Below the pieces are notes generated by a model. It ran no database searches and was not told the DNA's origin. It saw only the letters and a program-made list of their open reading frames with translations. 64,000 nucleotides of DNA from Porphyromonadaceae bacterium FC4 (GTDB lineage Bacteria; Bacteroidota; Bacteroidia; Bacteroidales; Porphyromonadaceae), in contig LT635553.1 in NCBI GenBank assembly GCA_900120395.1, forward strand, positions 362,186 to 426,185. Reading direction: 5' to 3'. Shown here one piece after another: positions 28,017 to 37,247 of the stretch. The position numbers were made by a program, and so were the translations under genes. Numbering within the stretch: position 1 is the first letter of the stretch; each line of letters opens with the position of its first letter.

Positions 28017-29441
28017 TTAGTGAGCGGACTTTGCACTCTCTGGGCTTTGCCGGTCAGCCTCGGTCGTCCCTCCGCCTAGAGCTTTGTAGAGATTGATCTG
28101 CGACTGAATGACTCCAAAGGTGTCTGCGGCGTAGCCCAGCTGTGCGGATAGCAGTTGTTGCTGTGCGGTCAGTAACTCCAGGTAGGTTGCGGTACCCAGC
28201 TTCATCAGTTGAGTGGTGACTTCCACCGCCCTGAGGAGGGAGTCTAGTTGTTGTGCTCGGTTAACAATCTTGGTGGTGTAGCTCTTGTAGCTATAGAGCT
28301 GGTCGCTCACCTCGACTCCTGCGTTGAGTAGCGTCTTCTGAAACTCCACCGTGGCTTGCTCTTGCTGCGCTTTGGCGATACGGAGCTGTGCCACATTCCG
28401 ACCGTTGTTGAAGATGGGTTGGAAAAGCGATCCTACGGCATTGCCAATGAAGGTAAAGGGATCCACGATGACTTGACCGAGGGCGTTGGTCCACGCTCCG
28501 GTGGCTGTTAGTTTTACGGAGGGCAAGAAGTCACTCCGAGCTCTATTTGCCCCGTAGTACGCCATCGCCAGTCTTTCTTCAGCCATTCGCACGTCCGGTC
28601 TGTTTGAGAGGAGATCTACCGGGAGCCCTACCTCTAGGGGCTCGGGCGGTAGTTGCTCGGTGAGCCTGCCCCGCTCTATCTGCCGGGGAGGCACTCCGAT
28701 CAGCACGGAGAGGGCATTTTCGACAGATCGTTGCTGCTTGAGGAGATCGACCTGCATGTCGAGTAGGGCAAATGTCTGGGCTTCGGCTTGAGCAATGGCT
28801 GCCTCGGTGATGTTTCCTGTGTTTTTGAGGATACGCAGTACCCGAAGGTTCTCCTGCCACATCTCAATGGTCTCCTCTGCTATCTCCAGCTGCCTGTCCA
28901 GCATCAGTAGGGTATAGTAGCTATTGGCAACGGCAGCGATGATATTGGTCTGTACCAGTTGCGCCTGAGCTTCCACCATCTTGGTCTGGTGGTACTGCTG
29001 TCGGTAGCTGTTGCGTATCTTTCCGAAAAGATCCACCTCCCAGCTTGCCGTGATGGGGAGGTTGTAGGTCCACTGCTCTGTATTGTGGGTGTACTGTCCC
29101 GAGGGAGCGGCACTGATACCGGGTAAAAAACCTAGCTTCGCTGATAGAAGTGCCGCTCTCGACTGCTCCAGTCCCAGCTGTGCGACTCTGATGTCGATGT
29201 TTCGCTCCAGTGCCTGCTCGATCAGGTTGGTCAAGTAGGGATCGGTGAAAAAGTCCCGCCAAGAGATCTGTGCGATACTGCCCTCAGCCGAAGCGAGCGT
29301 GTCTGTTGGTGAATCGGGTGAACGAAACAGACGCTCCACGGTCACCTCCTCCGGACGTTTGTAGCTGCCGTAGATACCACAGCTGCTCAGGCTGACCAGC
29401 AGTACTATAGATGACAGGATGTATAAGGCGTTTCTTTTCAT
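28017..29441 (-). CDS. TolC-like outer-membrane efflux lipoprotein (NodT/CusC type)
   Basis: A 474-residue outer-membrane channel of a tripartite efflux pump. Lipobox SLSSC (Cys22). Two outer-membrane efflux (OEP) repeats, about 60-250 and 265-460, with long heptad-rich helices (EIAEETIEMWQENLRVLRIL; EQSRAALLSAKLGFLP) and the LLSNRPDVRMAEERLAMAY motif typical of NodT family members. The start overlaps the stop of the RND gene by 4 nt (ATGA), so the three genes form one operon. Confidence 0.94.
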   Translation of the reverse strand: MKRNALYILSSIVLLVSLSSCGIYGSYKRPEEVTVERLFRSPDSPTDTLASAEGSIAQISWRDFFTDPYLTNLIEQALERNIDIRVAQLGLEQSRAALLSAKLGFLPGISAAPSGQYTHNTEQWTYNLPITASWEVDLFGKIRNSYRQQYHQTKMVEAQAQLVQTNIIAAVANSYYTLLMLDRQLEIAEETIEMWQENLRVLRILKNTGNITEAAIAQAEAQTFALLDMQVDLLKQQRSVENALSVLIGVPPRQIERGRLTEQLPPEPLEVGLPVDLLSNRPDVRMAEERLAMAYYGANRARSDFLPSVKLTATGAWTNALGQVIVDPFTFIGNAVGSLFQPIFNNGRNVAQLRIAKAQQEQATVEFQKTLLNAGVEVSDQLYSYKSYTTKIVNRAQQLDSLLRAVEVTTQLMKLGTATYLELLTAQQQLLSAQLGYAADTFGVIQSQINLYKALGGGTTEADRQSPESAKSAH

Positions 29442-32400
29442 ACTTCTTTTGTCTCCTCAAACTCTATGGGTTTTACCTTTTCTTGCAGGTTTTGGAAGAT
29501 ATAAAACAATCCCGGTACGAAGAATACCTGTATCGCGACACCGATCAGCATACCGCCAATAGCGGCAGTGCCCAGTGAGAAATTTCCCGATGCGCCCGCT
29601 CCCGTGGAGAATAGCAAGGGTAGGAGACCGATGATCAGAGCCAGTGAGGTCATGATGATGGGTCTCAGTCGTGCCGTAGCTGCCCCCTCGGCAGCTCTAG
29701 AGATGCTCATGCCGCGCTCACGTCGTTGGCGACCGTACTCCACTACGAGGATGGCGTTTTTGGCCAGCAGACCGATAAGCATGATCATCGCAATCTGTAC
29801 GTAGATGTTGTTTTCGACGCCAAACAGCTGAGCAAATATGAAGGTCCCCATTAGTCCAAAGACTACCGAGAGGATCACCGAGAAAGGTAGGAGGTAGCTC
29901 TCGTACTGAGCGGATAGCAGGAGGTAGATGAAGACGAGTGACAGCAGGAGTACCATCACGGTGGAGCCACTGCCTCCGCTCTGCTGCTCTTCACGTGTGA
30001 GCCCGGAAAACTCGTACGAATAGCCTGACGGTAGTGCTGTCGCTGCCACCTCCTGTACTGCGGCTATCACCTCTCCGCTAGAGTAGCCGGACGCCGGCGT
30101 AGCGGTGACGCTGATACTGTTGAAGAGGTTGAAGCGGTCGATCACCTGGGGTCCGAGTTTCTCTTTGATCGAGACAAACTGCGTGATGGGTGCCATCTGA
30201 CTGCCATTGCGCACGTAGATGCTGTTGAGGTCTTCGAGATTCGCTCTTGCCCCCGGCTCTGCTTGCATGTAGACGCGGTACAGTCGCCCGAAGGAGTTGA
30301 AGTTGGAGACATACATACCACCGACATAGCCCTGTAGCGTGCTGTATATCGTCTGGGGGCTGATACCTGCCATCTTGAGTTTGGCAGCATCTACCTCCAG
30401 CTCATACATCGGGAAGCTCGGGTTGAATGTCGTATAGGCTGCAGCTATCTCGGGTCGTTCGTTGAGTGCAGCGATGTACTGCCGGGCGATGCTAAAGAAG
30501 TCCACAATCTCCCCACCGGTCTTGTCTTGGAGTGAAAGCGACACCCCGCCTGTAGCACTGTACCCGGGTATGGTCGGAGGGACCAGGGCGATGATGTTCG
30601 CATTGGGTACGTTTTGAAACAAACCCATCAACCGCTGTTGTACGGCTTGCGAGGTCGACTGCTTGCCTTTGCGCTCACCCCAGGGCTTGAGCTGTACAAA
30701 GAGGGTCCCGTACGAGCTTCCGATGCCCGACATGAGTCCGAATCCACTAAACTCAATGACCTTCATTACCTCAGGCTGACTGCGAATAATGTCGCTTACC
30801 TGGTATACCACCTTATTGGTCTCCTCAAGAGAAGCACCCGGCTGCAGCGACACTTGTACCATGATACCTCCGTTGTCCTCTGTCGGTACGAAGCCGGTAG
30901 GGGTCTTGTAGATCAGTATGCCGGTAATGGCAATAGCTGCTGCGGTGACACCGAGCGTCAGCCCCTTCTTCTTGCTGATGCGCTCGATAGAGCTTCGATA
31001 CTTGGTGAGCATGCGGTCGTACGAAGCATTGAACGCGATGTGGAAGCGCTCCATGAAGCCCGGCTTCTTCCCCGTCCCGGAATCTACGGAGGGCTTGAGG
31101 AATACCGCACACAGTGCAGGCGACAGGGTCAGGGCATTGACCGCCGACAGTCCGATGGCTATCGCCATGGTGATCCCAAACTGCCGGTAAAAGACGCCTG
31201 TCACACCACCGATGAAGCTCACCGGGATAAATACTGCCATCATCACAAGCGTGATGGAGACGATGGCACCGCTGATCTCACTCATCGCATCTATAGACGC
31301 CTTCCTAGCAGAGGTATAGCCACGGTCGAGCTTTGCGTGTACCGCCTCCACGACCACGATGGCATCGTCCACTACTATCGCAATGGCCAGCACCAGAGCG
31401 CTCAGCACTAGGAGGTTGACACTGAAACCAAAGAGATTGAGAAAAAAGAAGGTCCCGATCAACGATACAGGGATGGCAATAGCGGGTATCAGAGTGCTCC
31501 TAAAGTCTTGTAGGAAGATGTACACCACCAGCATCACCAGTAGAAAAGCCTCTATGAGTGTACGCACGACGTTCCTCATGGCTGCGTAGAGAAAGTCGTT
31601 GACGTTCATGCTGTAGGAGACGGTGATGCCCGGGGGGAGCTCATCTTGGATGTCGGTCATCAACTTTTGTATATCCTTGACCACCTGGGTGGCGTTGGAG
31701 CCCGCAGCTTGGTTGATGCTGATGCCGACTGCATTCTTCCCATTGGCGGTGTTGAGGACGGAGTAAAAGAGAGCCCCCAGCTCCACATCGGCAACATCTC
31801 TGAGTCGGAGGATCTTGCCCGAAGCATCGGCACGCAAGATCACGTCGCCAAACTCCTCTGCAGACTTGAGCCTGCCTCTGGTGGTGAGGGTGTACTGGTA
31901 GGCTTGATTGCCTCGCTGACCAAGTTCACCCGGAGCCGCCTCTATATTTTGTTCGTTCAGCGCCATCACCACATCCTGTGGCATCAGCCCGTACTGAGCC
32001 ATCACCTCCGGCTTGAGCCAGATACGCATGGTGTAGTTCATCGCACCCGGGACCGAGGCTTCGCCCACCCCGGAGATACGCATGATCTGAGGAAGTATAT
32101 TGATATCTGCGTAGTTTTGGAGGAAGAGGTTGTCGTACTTATCCTCCTCATCCTCCAGTGATACCATCAGCAGGGTGCTCGACTGACGCTTGATGACACT
32201 GACTCCGGCACGGGTCACCTCGGCAGGCAGAAGTGCTTGGGCGCGAGTCACCCTGTTTTGGACGTTCACTTGCGCCATGTCCGGGTCGATACCCGGTTCG
32301 AAGTAGACGGTGATGGATGCACTGCCGGCGTTGGTGGCACGCGAGGTCATGTGGGTCATGTTTTCGACCCCGTTGATCGCCTCCTCCAGCGGTGCCAGGA

Positions 32401-32584
32401 CGGAGTTGATGACTGTCTCTGCGTTGGCGCCGGGGTAGTTGGCGTGTACGGTGATCGTTGGCGGTGCAATGTCCGGATACCGCTCAATGGGCAGTGCCAA
32501 GAGGCCTATGACCCCCAGTATCACCACAAATATAGAGATGACCGTAGAGAGTACCGGCCGTTCGATGAATCTATCTAACCTCAT
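29438..32584 (-). CDS. RND multidrug efflux pump, HAE1 (AcrB-like) inner-membrane transporter
   Basis: A 1048-residue proton-driven drug exporter of standard AcrB length. N-terminal FIERPVLSTVISIFVVILGV membrane helix, twelve predicted membrane spans and two large periplasmic loops. The proton-relay acidic pair lies in VDDAIVVVEAV (TM4) and the matching lysine in LIGLLAKNAILVVEYG (TM10). Sits 15 nt after the adaptor gene and overlaps the outer-membrane channel gene by 4 nt. Substrates cannot be assigned; hydrophobic drugs, bile salts or dyes are usual. Confidence 0.96.
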   Translation of the reverse strand: MRLDRFIERPVLSTVISIFVVILGVIGLLALPIERYPDIAPPTITVHANYPGANAETVINSVLAPLEEAINGVENMTHMTSRATNAGSASITVYFEPGIDPDMAQVNVQNRVTRAQALLPAEVTRAGVSVIKRQSSTLLMVSLEDEEDKYDNLFLQNYADINILPQIMRISGVGEASVPGAMNYTMRIWLKPEVMAQYGLMPQDVVMALNEQNIEAAPGELGQRGNQAYQYTLTTRGRLKSAEEFGDVILRADASGKILRLRDVADVELGALFYSVLNTANGKNAVGISINQAAGSNATQVVKDIQKLMTDIQDELPPGITVSYSMNVNDFLYAAMRNVVRTLIEAFLLVMLVVYIFLQDFRSTLIPAIAIPVSLIGTFFFLNLFGFSVNLLVLSALVLAIAIVVDDAIVVVEAVHAKLDRGYTSARKASIDAMSEISGAIVSITLVMMAVFIPVSFIGGVTGVFYRQFGITMAIAIGLSAVNALTLSPALCAVFLKPSVDSGTGKKPGFMERFHIAFNASYDRMLTKYRSSIERISKKKGLTLGVTAAAIAITGILIYKTPTGFVPTEDNGGIMVQVSLQPGASLEETNKVVYQVSDIIRSQPEVMKVIEFSGFGLMSGIGSSYGTLFVQLKPWGERKGKQSTSQAVQQRLMGLFQNVPNANIIALVPPTIPGYSATGGVSLSLQDKTGGEIVDFFSIARQYIAALNERPEIAAAYTTFNPSFPMYELEVDAAKLKMAGISPQTIYSTLQGYVGGMYVSNFNSFGRLYRVYMQAEPGARANLEDLNSIYVRNGSQMAPITQFVSIKEKLGPQVIDRFNLFNSISVTATPASGYSSGEVIAAVQEVAATALPSGYSYEFSGLTREEQQSGGSGSTVMVLLLSLVFIYLLLSAQYESYLLPFSVILSVVFGLMGTFIFAQLFGVENNIYVQIAMIMLIGLLAKNAILVVEYGRQRRERGMSISRAAEGAATARLRPIIMTSLALIIGLLPLLFSTGAGASGNFSLGTAAIGGMLIGVAIQVFFVPGLFYIFQNLQEKVKPIEFEETKEV

Positions 32585-32599
32585 AGTCTCTACTGTCGC

Positions 32600-33742
32600 T
32601 CACTGTCCTTCCTTAGCCGTATACTCTACCGGCATGCCGTCCCGGAGGGTTACGGCGCCATCGATCACTACCTTATCCCCCTTCTTTAGTCCGGCAGTCA
32701 CGATGTAGTTCTTACCGTCGTGGCGGGGCAGGACCTCTATCTGGGTTGCTCTGGCTTTTCCATCAGTGTCTACCGTGTAGATATAGGTGTTGTGCTGTAG
32801 CTGAAATGTAGCCAGCTGTGGTACCTCTATTGCCTCATCGATCGTGTTGGGGATGACCACATTGCCCGTGCTGCCGCTGATGAGCTTGCCATCCGGGTTG
32901 GGAAAAAGGACCCGGACATTGAGGGTCCCCGTGACGGGGTCGAGTATCCCGCTGACCGTCTGTACCTTTCCGGAGTGCTCATACGTGGTGCCGTCCAGCA
33001 GCTGCAGCCGGAGCTCGGGTAGAGACTCGAGCGCCTCCTTGATGTTCTGACCGCTGTGAGAAAAGCCAAGCACCTGACGCTCTGTTACTGAGAAGTGAGC
33101 AAACATCTCGCTAATATCACTCACGATGGTGAGGGGCTGAGGGTTGGTGGGCGAGACGAGACTTCCCACCCGATAGGGGATGTTTCCGACCACCCCGTCT
33201 GTTGGGCTGACGATGCGGGTGTAGGACAGTTGCTTTTGCGCACTCGTCAGCTGTGCTTTTGCCTGAGCCAGACCGGCCTCGGCGCTTGCCAGCTTGTTCT
33301 CGGCAGTCTGTAGGGTGTAGTCACCGATGATGTTTTCATGGGCGAGCTGACGGTTGTTTTCAGCGGTGAGCCGTGCCGTAGCTACCGCAGATGAGGCTAC
33401 CTCCACCGCAGCTTCTGCTGCGGTGACCGCTTCCCGGTACTGCACCTGATCCAGTACAAACAAGGTCTGTCCCTTTCGTACTCTGTCCCCCTCATCCACG
33501 GCCAGCTGTGTGATCGGGCCTCCCACCTGAGGGCGGATCTCCACATCCAGCTTACCACGCAGTGTTGCGGGGTAGCTCTCATATACCGTTGCTCTCTTGG
33601 GCTCGATGACTTGGACCGTATAGGTGACGCCGGCCGCTTCTCTGCCTCTGTCCCCTCCCTTGTCGCTTTTGCAACTGCTCAGCACAAGCGCAGCAAGGGT
33701 GGAGACTAGGGCTGCTATCCGTATAGACCTATTATTTGGCAT
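32600..33742 (-). CDS. RND efflux periplasmic adaptor (AcrA-like membrane-fusion protein)
   Basis: A 380-residue lipoprotein adaptor linking the inner-membrane pump and outer channel. The ATG at 33742 (MPNNRSIRIAALVSTLAALV) directly precedes lipobox VLSSC and is preferred over the open extension to 33769. Biotinyl-lipoyl-like halves surround a helical hairpin (about 90-165, AEAAVEVASSAVATARL and EAGLAQAKAQLTSAQKQL), followed by beta-barrel and membrane-proximal domains. First gene of the adaptor-pump-channel operon. No regulator gene is adjacent. Confidence 0.94.
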   Translation of the reverse strand: MPNNRSIRIAALVSTLAALVLSSCKSDKGGDRGREAAGVTYTVQVIEPKRATVYESYPATLRGKLDVEIRPQVGGPITQLAVDEGDRVRKGQTLFVLDQVQYREAVTAAEAAVEVASSAVATARLTAENNRQLAHENIIGDYTLQTAENKLASAEAGLAQAKAQLTSAQKQLSYTRIVSPTDGVVGNIPYRVGSLVSPTNPQPLTIVSDISEMFAHFSVTERQVLGFSHSGQNIKEALESLPELRLQLLDGTTYEHSGKVQTVSGILDPVTGTLNVRVLFPNPDGKLISGSTGNVVIPNTIDEAIEVPQLATFQLQHNTYIYTVDTDGKARATQIEVLPRHDGKNYIVTAGLKKGDKVVIDGAVTLRDGMPVEYTAKEGQ

Positions 33743-33805
33743 GGTTAGTAACTGTCTTATTTCCAACAAATATTGAATGACTTCCTCCGGTTATGGGAAT
33801 AGGTA

Positions 33806-33813
33806 CAAATTTA
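33806..33813 (-). promoter_or_regulatory. -7 box (TAAATTTG) for the efflux operon
   Basis: TAAATTTG on the minus strand, 64 nt before the adaptor ATG. The -33 position reads ACTC rather than TTTG, suggesting a weak or activator-dependent promoter. Confidence 0.5.
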
Positions 33814-34204
33814 TCCAATTCTTTTTAGTCCGGAGTTGCGACTAAGCTAATTTAACAAGGCTTACTTATTAATAGGAAGAACTCACTGATGATCAGATCC
33901 GGGTATCTGAACAAGCGTTAATCAAACCTTGACCGGGAACCCAGAAAAAGGCTCTCCCGGCAGGTGTCGCTACCGGGTTGATGGACAGGTAGATGTGGGT
34001 GTTTGGAGAAGAGGTGTGTGAGGGCAAAAAGTTTCCAGTAGGAAACCGTTCGCTTCTATCCGTCAAATCGATTTCTTTCCTACTGGAAACATTTCGCTAC
34101 TATCCGTCAATTTTTTTTGCTCCGATGCGGAGCTAAAAATCCGGTGACATCCGTCACCACCAGGACTCTCGAACTTGGCGGTTAGCGTTATGGCGGAATT
34201 GGTG
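33814..34204. other. Divergent intergenic stretch between efflux operon and rel
   Basis: Apart from repeat copy 6 and the two flanking promoter boxes I see no gene. A CCGGGA/TCCCGG dyad lies near 33932-33960. Confidence 0.5.
33985..34118 (+). repeat. Dispersed intergenic repeat, copy 6, with extended flank
   Basis: Core 34030-34118: AAAAAGTTTCC-AGTA-GGAAAC, CTATCCGTCAAATC, TTTCC-TACT-GGAAAC, CTATCCGTCAATTTTTTTT. The flank 33985-34029 matches that of copy 5 almost base for base. Confidence 0.9.
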
Positions 34205-34212
34205 TATATTTG
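34205..34212 (+). promoter_or_regulatory. -7 box (TATATTTG) for rel
   Basis: Matches TAnnTTTG, 32 nt before the rel ATG at 34244; no clear -33 TTTG. Confidence 0.5.
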
Positions 34213-34243
34213 TGAATAAGGATATCCTATATGAGCATCTCGT

Positions 34244-36493
34244 ATGAGCAAAAGTGACACCAATCCGGACTATTCGCTGGTCGTGCAGGCGGCATTTGAC
34301 CAGCTGCTGGCAGACTATCTCAACTCCAACCACCGCAAGCGTACCGAGCCGATTATCAAGGCGTTCAACGTCGCACGCAGTGCGCACGAGCACGCCAAGC
34401 GCAAGAGCGGCGAGCCGTACATCATGCACCCCATCGCTGTGGCGAGCATCGCCTGCAATGAGATCGGACTGGGCAGTACATCGATAGCTGCGGCACTCCT
34501 GCACGATGTGGTCGAGGATACGGACTACACGGTAGACGATATCCGGGACATGTTTGGCGAGTCGATCGCCCGCATCGTCGACGGGCTCACCAAGCTGTCG
34601 GGAGAAATCCTGGCAGAGGTGATGTCGGGCAAGGAGAATGCCTCGAAGCAGCTGGAGAACATCCGTCACCTCCTCCTGACCGCCAACAATGATATCCGCA
34701 TCATCCTGGTGAAGATTGCGGACCGTCTGCACAACATGCGTACTCTGGACAGTATGCCGGAGACGAAGCAGGCAAAGATTGCTGCCGAGACGCGTCTCTT
34801 TTACTCTCCGCTGGCGGAGCGGCTGGGGATGTACAACATCATGAGTGAGCTGCAAGACCTCTCGCTCAAGTACGACCACCCGCAGGACTACTGGGAGATC
34901 AAGCGCCTGATCAGCGAGAGCAGCAGTAGGCGCACGGATCTTTTTGACCAGTTTTATAGCAGCATACGCGACGACCTGGCGGATACAGAGCTGGACTACG
35001 AGATCCAGCACCGGATGAAGAGCATCTACAGTATCTGGAATAAGATGCGCACCAAGTCGCTCTCCTTTCGTGAGATCTACGATATTTTTGCCATCCGGAT
35101 CATCTTCGAGCCGGCGACGGAGGCATCGGAGTACAGTGACTGCTTCAGGATTTATCAGATTATCTCGTCCCACTTCCGGGTCAAGGATGACCGTACCCGG
35201 GACTGGCTCACGCGACCCAAGGAAAACGGGTACCGCGCCCTACACGTGACGGTGATGGGGCCTACGGGGGAGTGGGTGGAGGTACAGATACGCTCCCGCA
35301 TGATGCACGAGATGGCGGAGCGAGGTCTGGCGGCACACTGGCGGTACAAGCAGCGATCGGACGAGGTGGACAAGACGGAGGAAAAGATACTGGACAACGT
35401 GCGCGCGCTGCTGAGCAACCCCGGCCCCAACGCCTCGGATGACTACGAGACGATGATGTACAAGTTTGCCAGCCAGGATATGGTCATCTTCACGCATGAC
35501 GGCAAGCAGGTGCGCTGCCCGCAAAACTTTACGGTCCTGGACTTTGCCTACATGCAGGGGGAGAAGGTGGGCAACCACTGTATCGGAGCTAAGGTGAACC
35601 ACACGATGGTGAACATCGACTACCACCTCCAGAGCGGGGATCAGGTGGAGGTCCTGACTACCTCCAAGACCTATCCCAAGGATGAGTGGCTCTACTACGT
35701 CACCAGCCCCACGGCTAAGCGCTACATTCGTGACTACCTGGAGAGCTCGCGTATCAAGCAGATCAAGGAGGGGAGACTCCAGCTGGAGCTGTATGCAGAT
35801 GAGCACGGCTATCAGTCTGACCTGGTGACCCCGCCCGAGGGTGCGGTCTTTTCGTACCCTACTGCGGACGACTTTTACCTCGCGGTGTACAGTGGTGAGG
35901 TGATGCTGACGGAGGAGCTGCTGCACGAGCTAAAGGAGCATAAGGAGAATAAGTCTGAGCACGGTGACGCCGAGGAGCGTCAGCTGTGGGACTCGGATGA
36001 GACAGAGGCACCGGCGCTGCCCAAAGATAAGATGAAGGAGCAGTTTTTGCTCACGGCTAAGAACGGTAAGCGCAACTACATCCGTGCGACCTGCTGCAGC
36101 CCGGTATTTGGCGAGGAGGTGCACGGTATCCTCAACGAGAAGCGACAAGTGGTCGTCCACCAGAAGTCATGCCCGGTGGCGATGCGGCTCAAGGCGACGC
36201 AGGGCGATGACATTGTCGCAGTAGCGTGGGGCCCTCATGTGCACTCCAACTTTGGCGTCCTGCTCGAGCTGGAGGGTGCGAACTTGGATGGCTTTGTGTA
36301 CAACGTGATCAGCACTCTGCGGCAGATGAAGATACCGCTAATGGGGATCGAGTTTGCCAGCAACAAGGACCGGGCCATCGGGACAATACGTGTGCGGGTG
36401 CCCAATAAAGATGAGCTCAATAACCTGATCCGCCGACTGAGGGACGAAAACGATCTGCTGCGCATCCATCAAATCACCCAAGCCATGGTCTGA
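34244..36493 (+). CDS. rel: Bifunctional (p)ppGpp synthetase/hydrolase (Rel/SpoT)
   Basis: A 749-residue long RelA-SpoT homologue that makes and degrades the alarmone (p)ppGpp in the cytoplasm. Hydrolase HD domain about 45-200 with intact HDVVEDTDYT. Synthetase domain about 245-365 with RMKSIYSIWNKM and PKENGYRALHVTV. TGS domain about 400-460 (VIFTHDGKQVRCP and DFAYMQGEKVGNHCIGAKVN). C-terminal helical and ACT domains, ACT about 670-749. Both catalytic domains look intact, so a two-way enzyme is expected. Followed after 94 nt by rpe on the same strand. Confidence 0.96.
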   Translation: MSKSDTNPDYSLVVQAAFDQLLADYLNSNHRKRTEPIIKAFNVARSAHEHAKRKSGEPYIMHPIAVASIACNEIGLGSTSIAAALLHDVVEDTDYTVDDIRDMFGESIARIVDGLTKLSGEILAEVMSGKENASKQLENIRHLLLTANNDIRIILVKIADRLHNMRTLDSMPETKQAKIAAETRLFYSPLAERLGMYNIMSELQDLSLKYDHPQDYWEIKRLISESSSRRTDLFDQFYSSIRDDLADTELDYEIQHRMKSIYSIWNKMRTKSLSFREIYDIFAIRIIFEPATEASEYSDCFRIYQIISSHFRVKDDRTRDWLTRPKENGYRALHVTVMGPTGEWVEVQIRSRMMHEMAERGLAAHWRYKQRSDEVDKTEEKILDNVRALLSNPGPNASDDYETMMYKFASQDMVIFTHDGKQVRCPQNFTVLDFAYMQGEKVGNHCIGAKVNHTMVNIDYHLQSGDQVEVLTTSKTYPKDEWLYYVTSPTAKRYIRDYLESSRIKQIKEGRLQLELYADEHGYQSDLVTPPEGAVFSYPTADDFYLAVYSGEVMLTEELLHELKEHKENKSEHGDAEERQLWDSDETEAPALPKDKMKEQFLLTAKNGKRNYIRATCCSPVFGEEVHGILNEKRQVVVHQKSCPVAMRLKATQGDDIVAVAWGPHVHSNFGVLLELEGANLDGFVYNVISTLRQMKIPLMGIEFASNKDRAIGTIRVRVPNKDELNNLIRRLRDENDLLRIHQITQAMV

Positions 36494-36587
36494 ACAGAGG
36501 CGAAGAGCTGACCGGACAGAGCGAATGGGTCCGGAGCTTGTTTTGAATGAAAAGAACCACTCCAAATAACCTAATCCCCCGGATAAA

Positions 36588-37241
36588 ATGAACAAAAAAG
36601 TAATCGTAGCCCCGTCTGTACTATCGGCTGACTTCCTACACCTGGAGCGGGATATACAGATGCTCAACGAGAGTGAGGCACAGTGGATCCACCTAGATAT
36701 AATGGACGGACGCTTTGTGCCCAATATATCTTTTGGCCTGCCAATCGTCTCTGCGGTCAGCAGCATCACGGAGAAGGTCTGCGATGTCCATCTGATGATC
36801 GAAGAGCCGGAGAAGTACATCGAGGCGTTTGCCAAAGCGGGTGCCGATGTGCTGACGCTGCACTATGAGGCGACCCGACACCTGCATCGCGCAATGCAAC
36901 AGGTGAGAGATGCCGGGATGAAGGCGGGGGTGGTGCTCAACCCCGCCACGCCTGTAGAGCTGCTGAGGGATGTACTCCCCTACCTGGATCTGGTGCTGCT
37001 GATGTCGGTCAACCCCGGATTTGGAGGGCAGAAGTTTATCCCCCGGATACTCGACAAGACCAGGCGGCTCCGCCGGATGATCGATGAGGGTGGATACGAT
37101 GTCCTCATCGAGGTCGACGGAGGGGTGAATGCAGAGACCGGTCCTCAGCTCGTCAAAGCCGGTGCTGATGCACTGGTGGCGGGAAGCTATGTTTTTGGCT
37201 CCAAAGATCCTGCTGCCGCCATACGCTCGCTGATGCAATAG
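36588..37241 (+). CDS. rpe: Ribulose-phosphate 3-epimerase
   Basis: A 217-residue TIM-barrel enzyme of the pentose phosphate pathway interconverting ribulose-5-P and xylulose-5-P. Family motifs are complete: APSVLSADFLHLERD, the metal-binding HLDIMDGRFVPNISFG and DVHLMIEEPE, MSVNPGFGGQKFI and EVDGGVN. Length is standard. Six bases separate its stop from the comEC start. Confidence 0.97.
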   Translation: MNKKVIVAPSVLSADFLHLERDIQMLNESEAQWIHLDIMDGRFVPNISFGLPIVSAVSSITEKVCDVHLMIEEPEKYIEAFAKAGADVLTLHYEATRHLHRAMQQVRDAGMKAGVVLNPATPVELLRDVLPYLDLVLLMSVNPGFGGQKFIPRILDKTRRLRRMIDEGGYDVLIEVDGGVNAETGPQLVKAGADALVAGSYVFGSKDPAAAIRSLMQ

Positions 37242-37247
37242 TACGAG

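Noticed and set aside
34154-35173. Minus-strand open frame of 339 codons opposite rel
   Set aside because: Shadow of the rel gene, which has intact HD and synthetase motifs.
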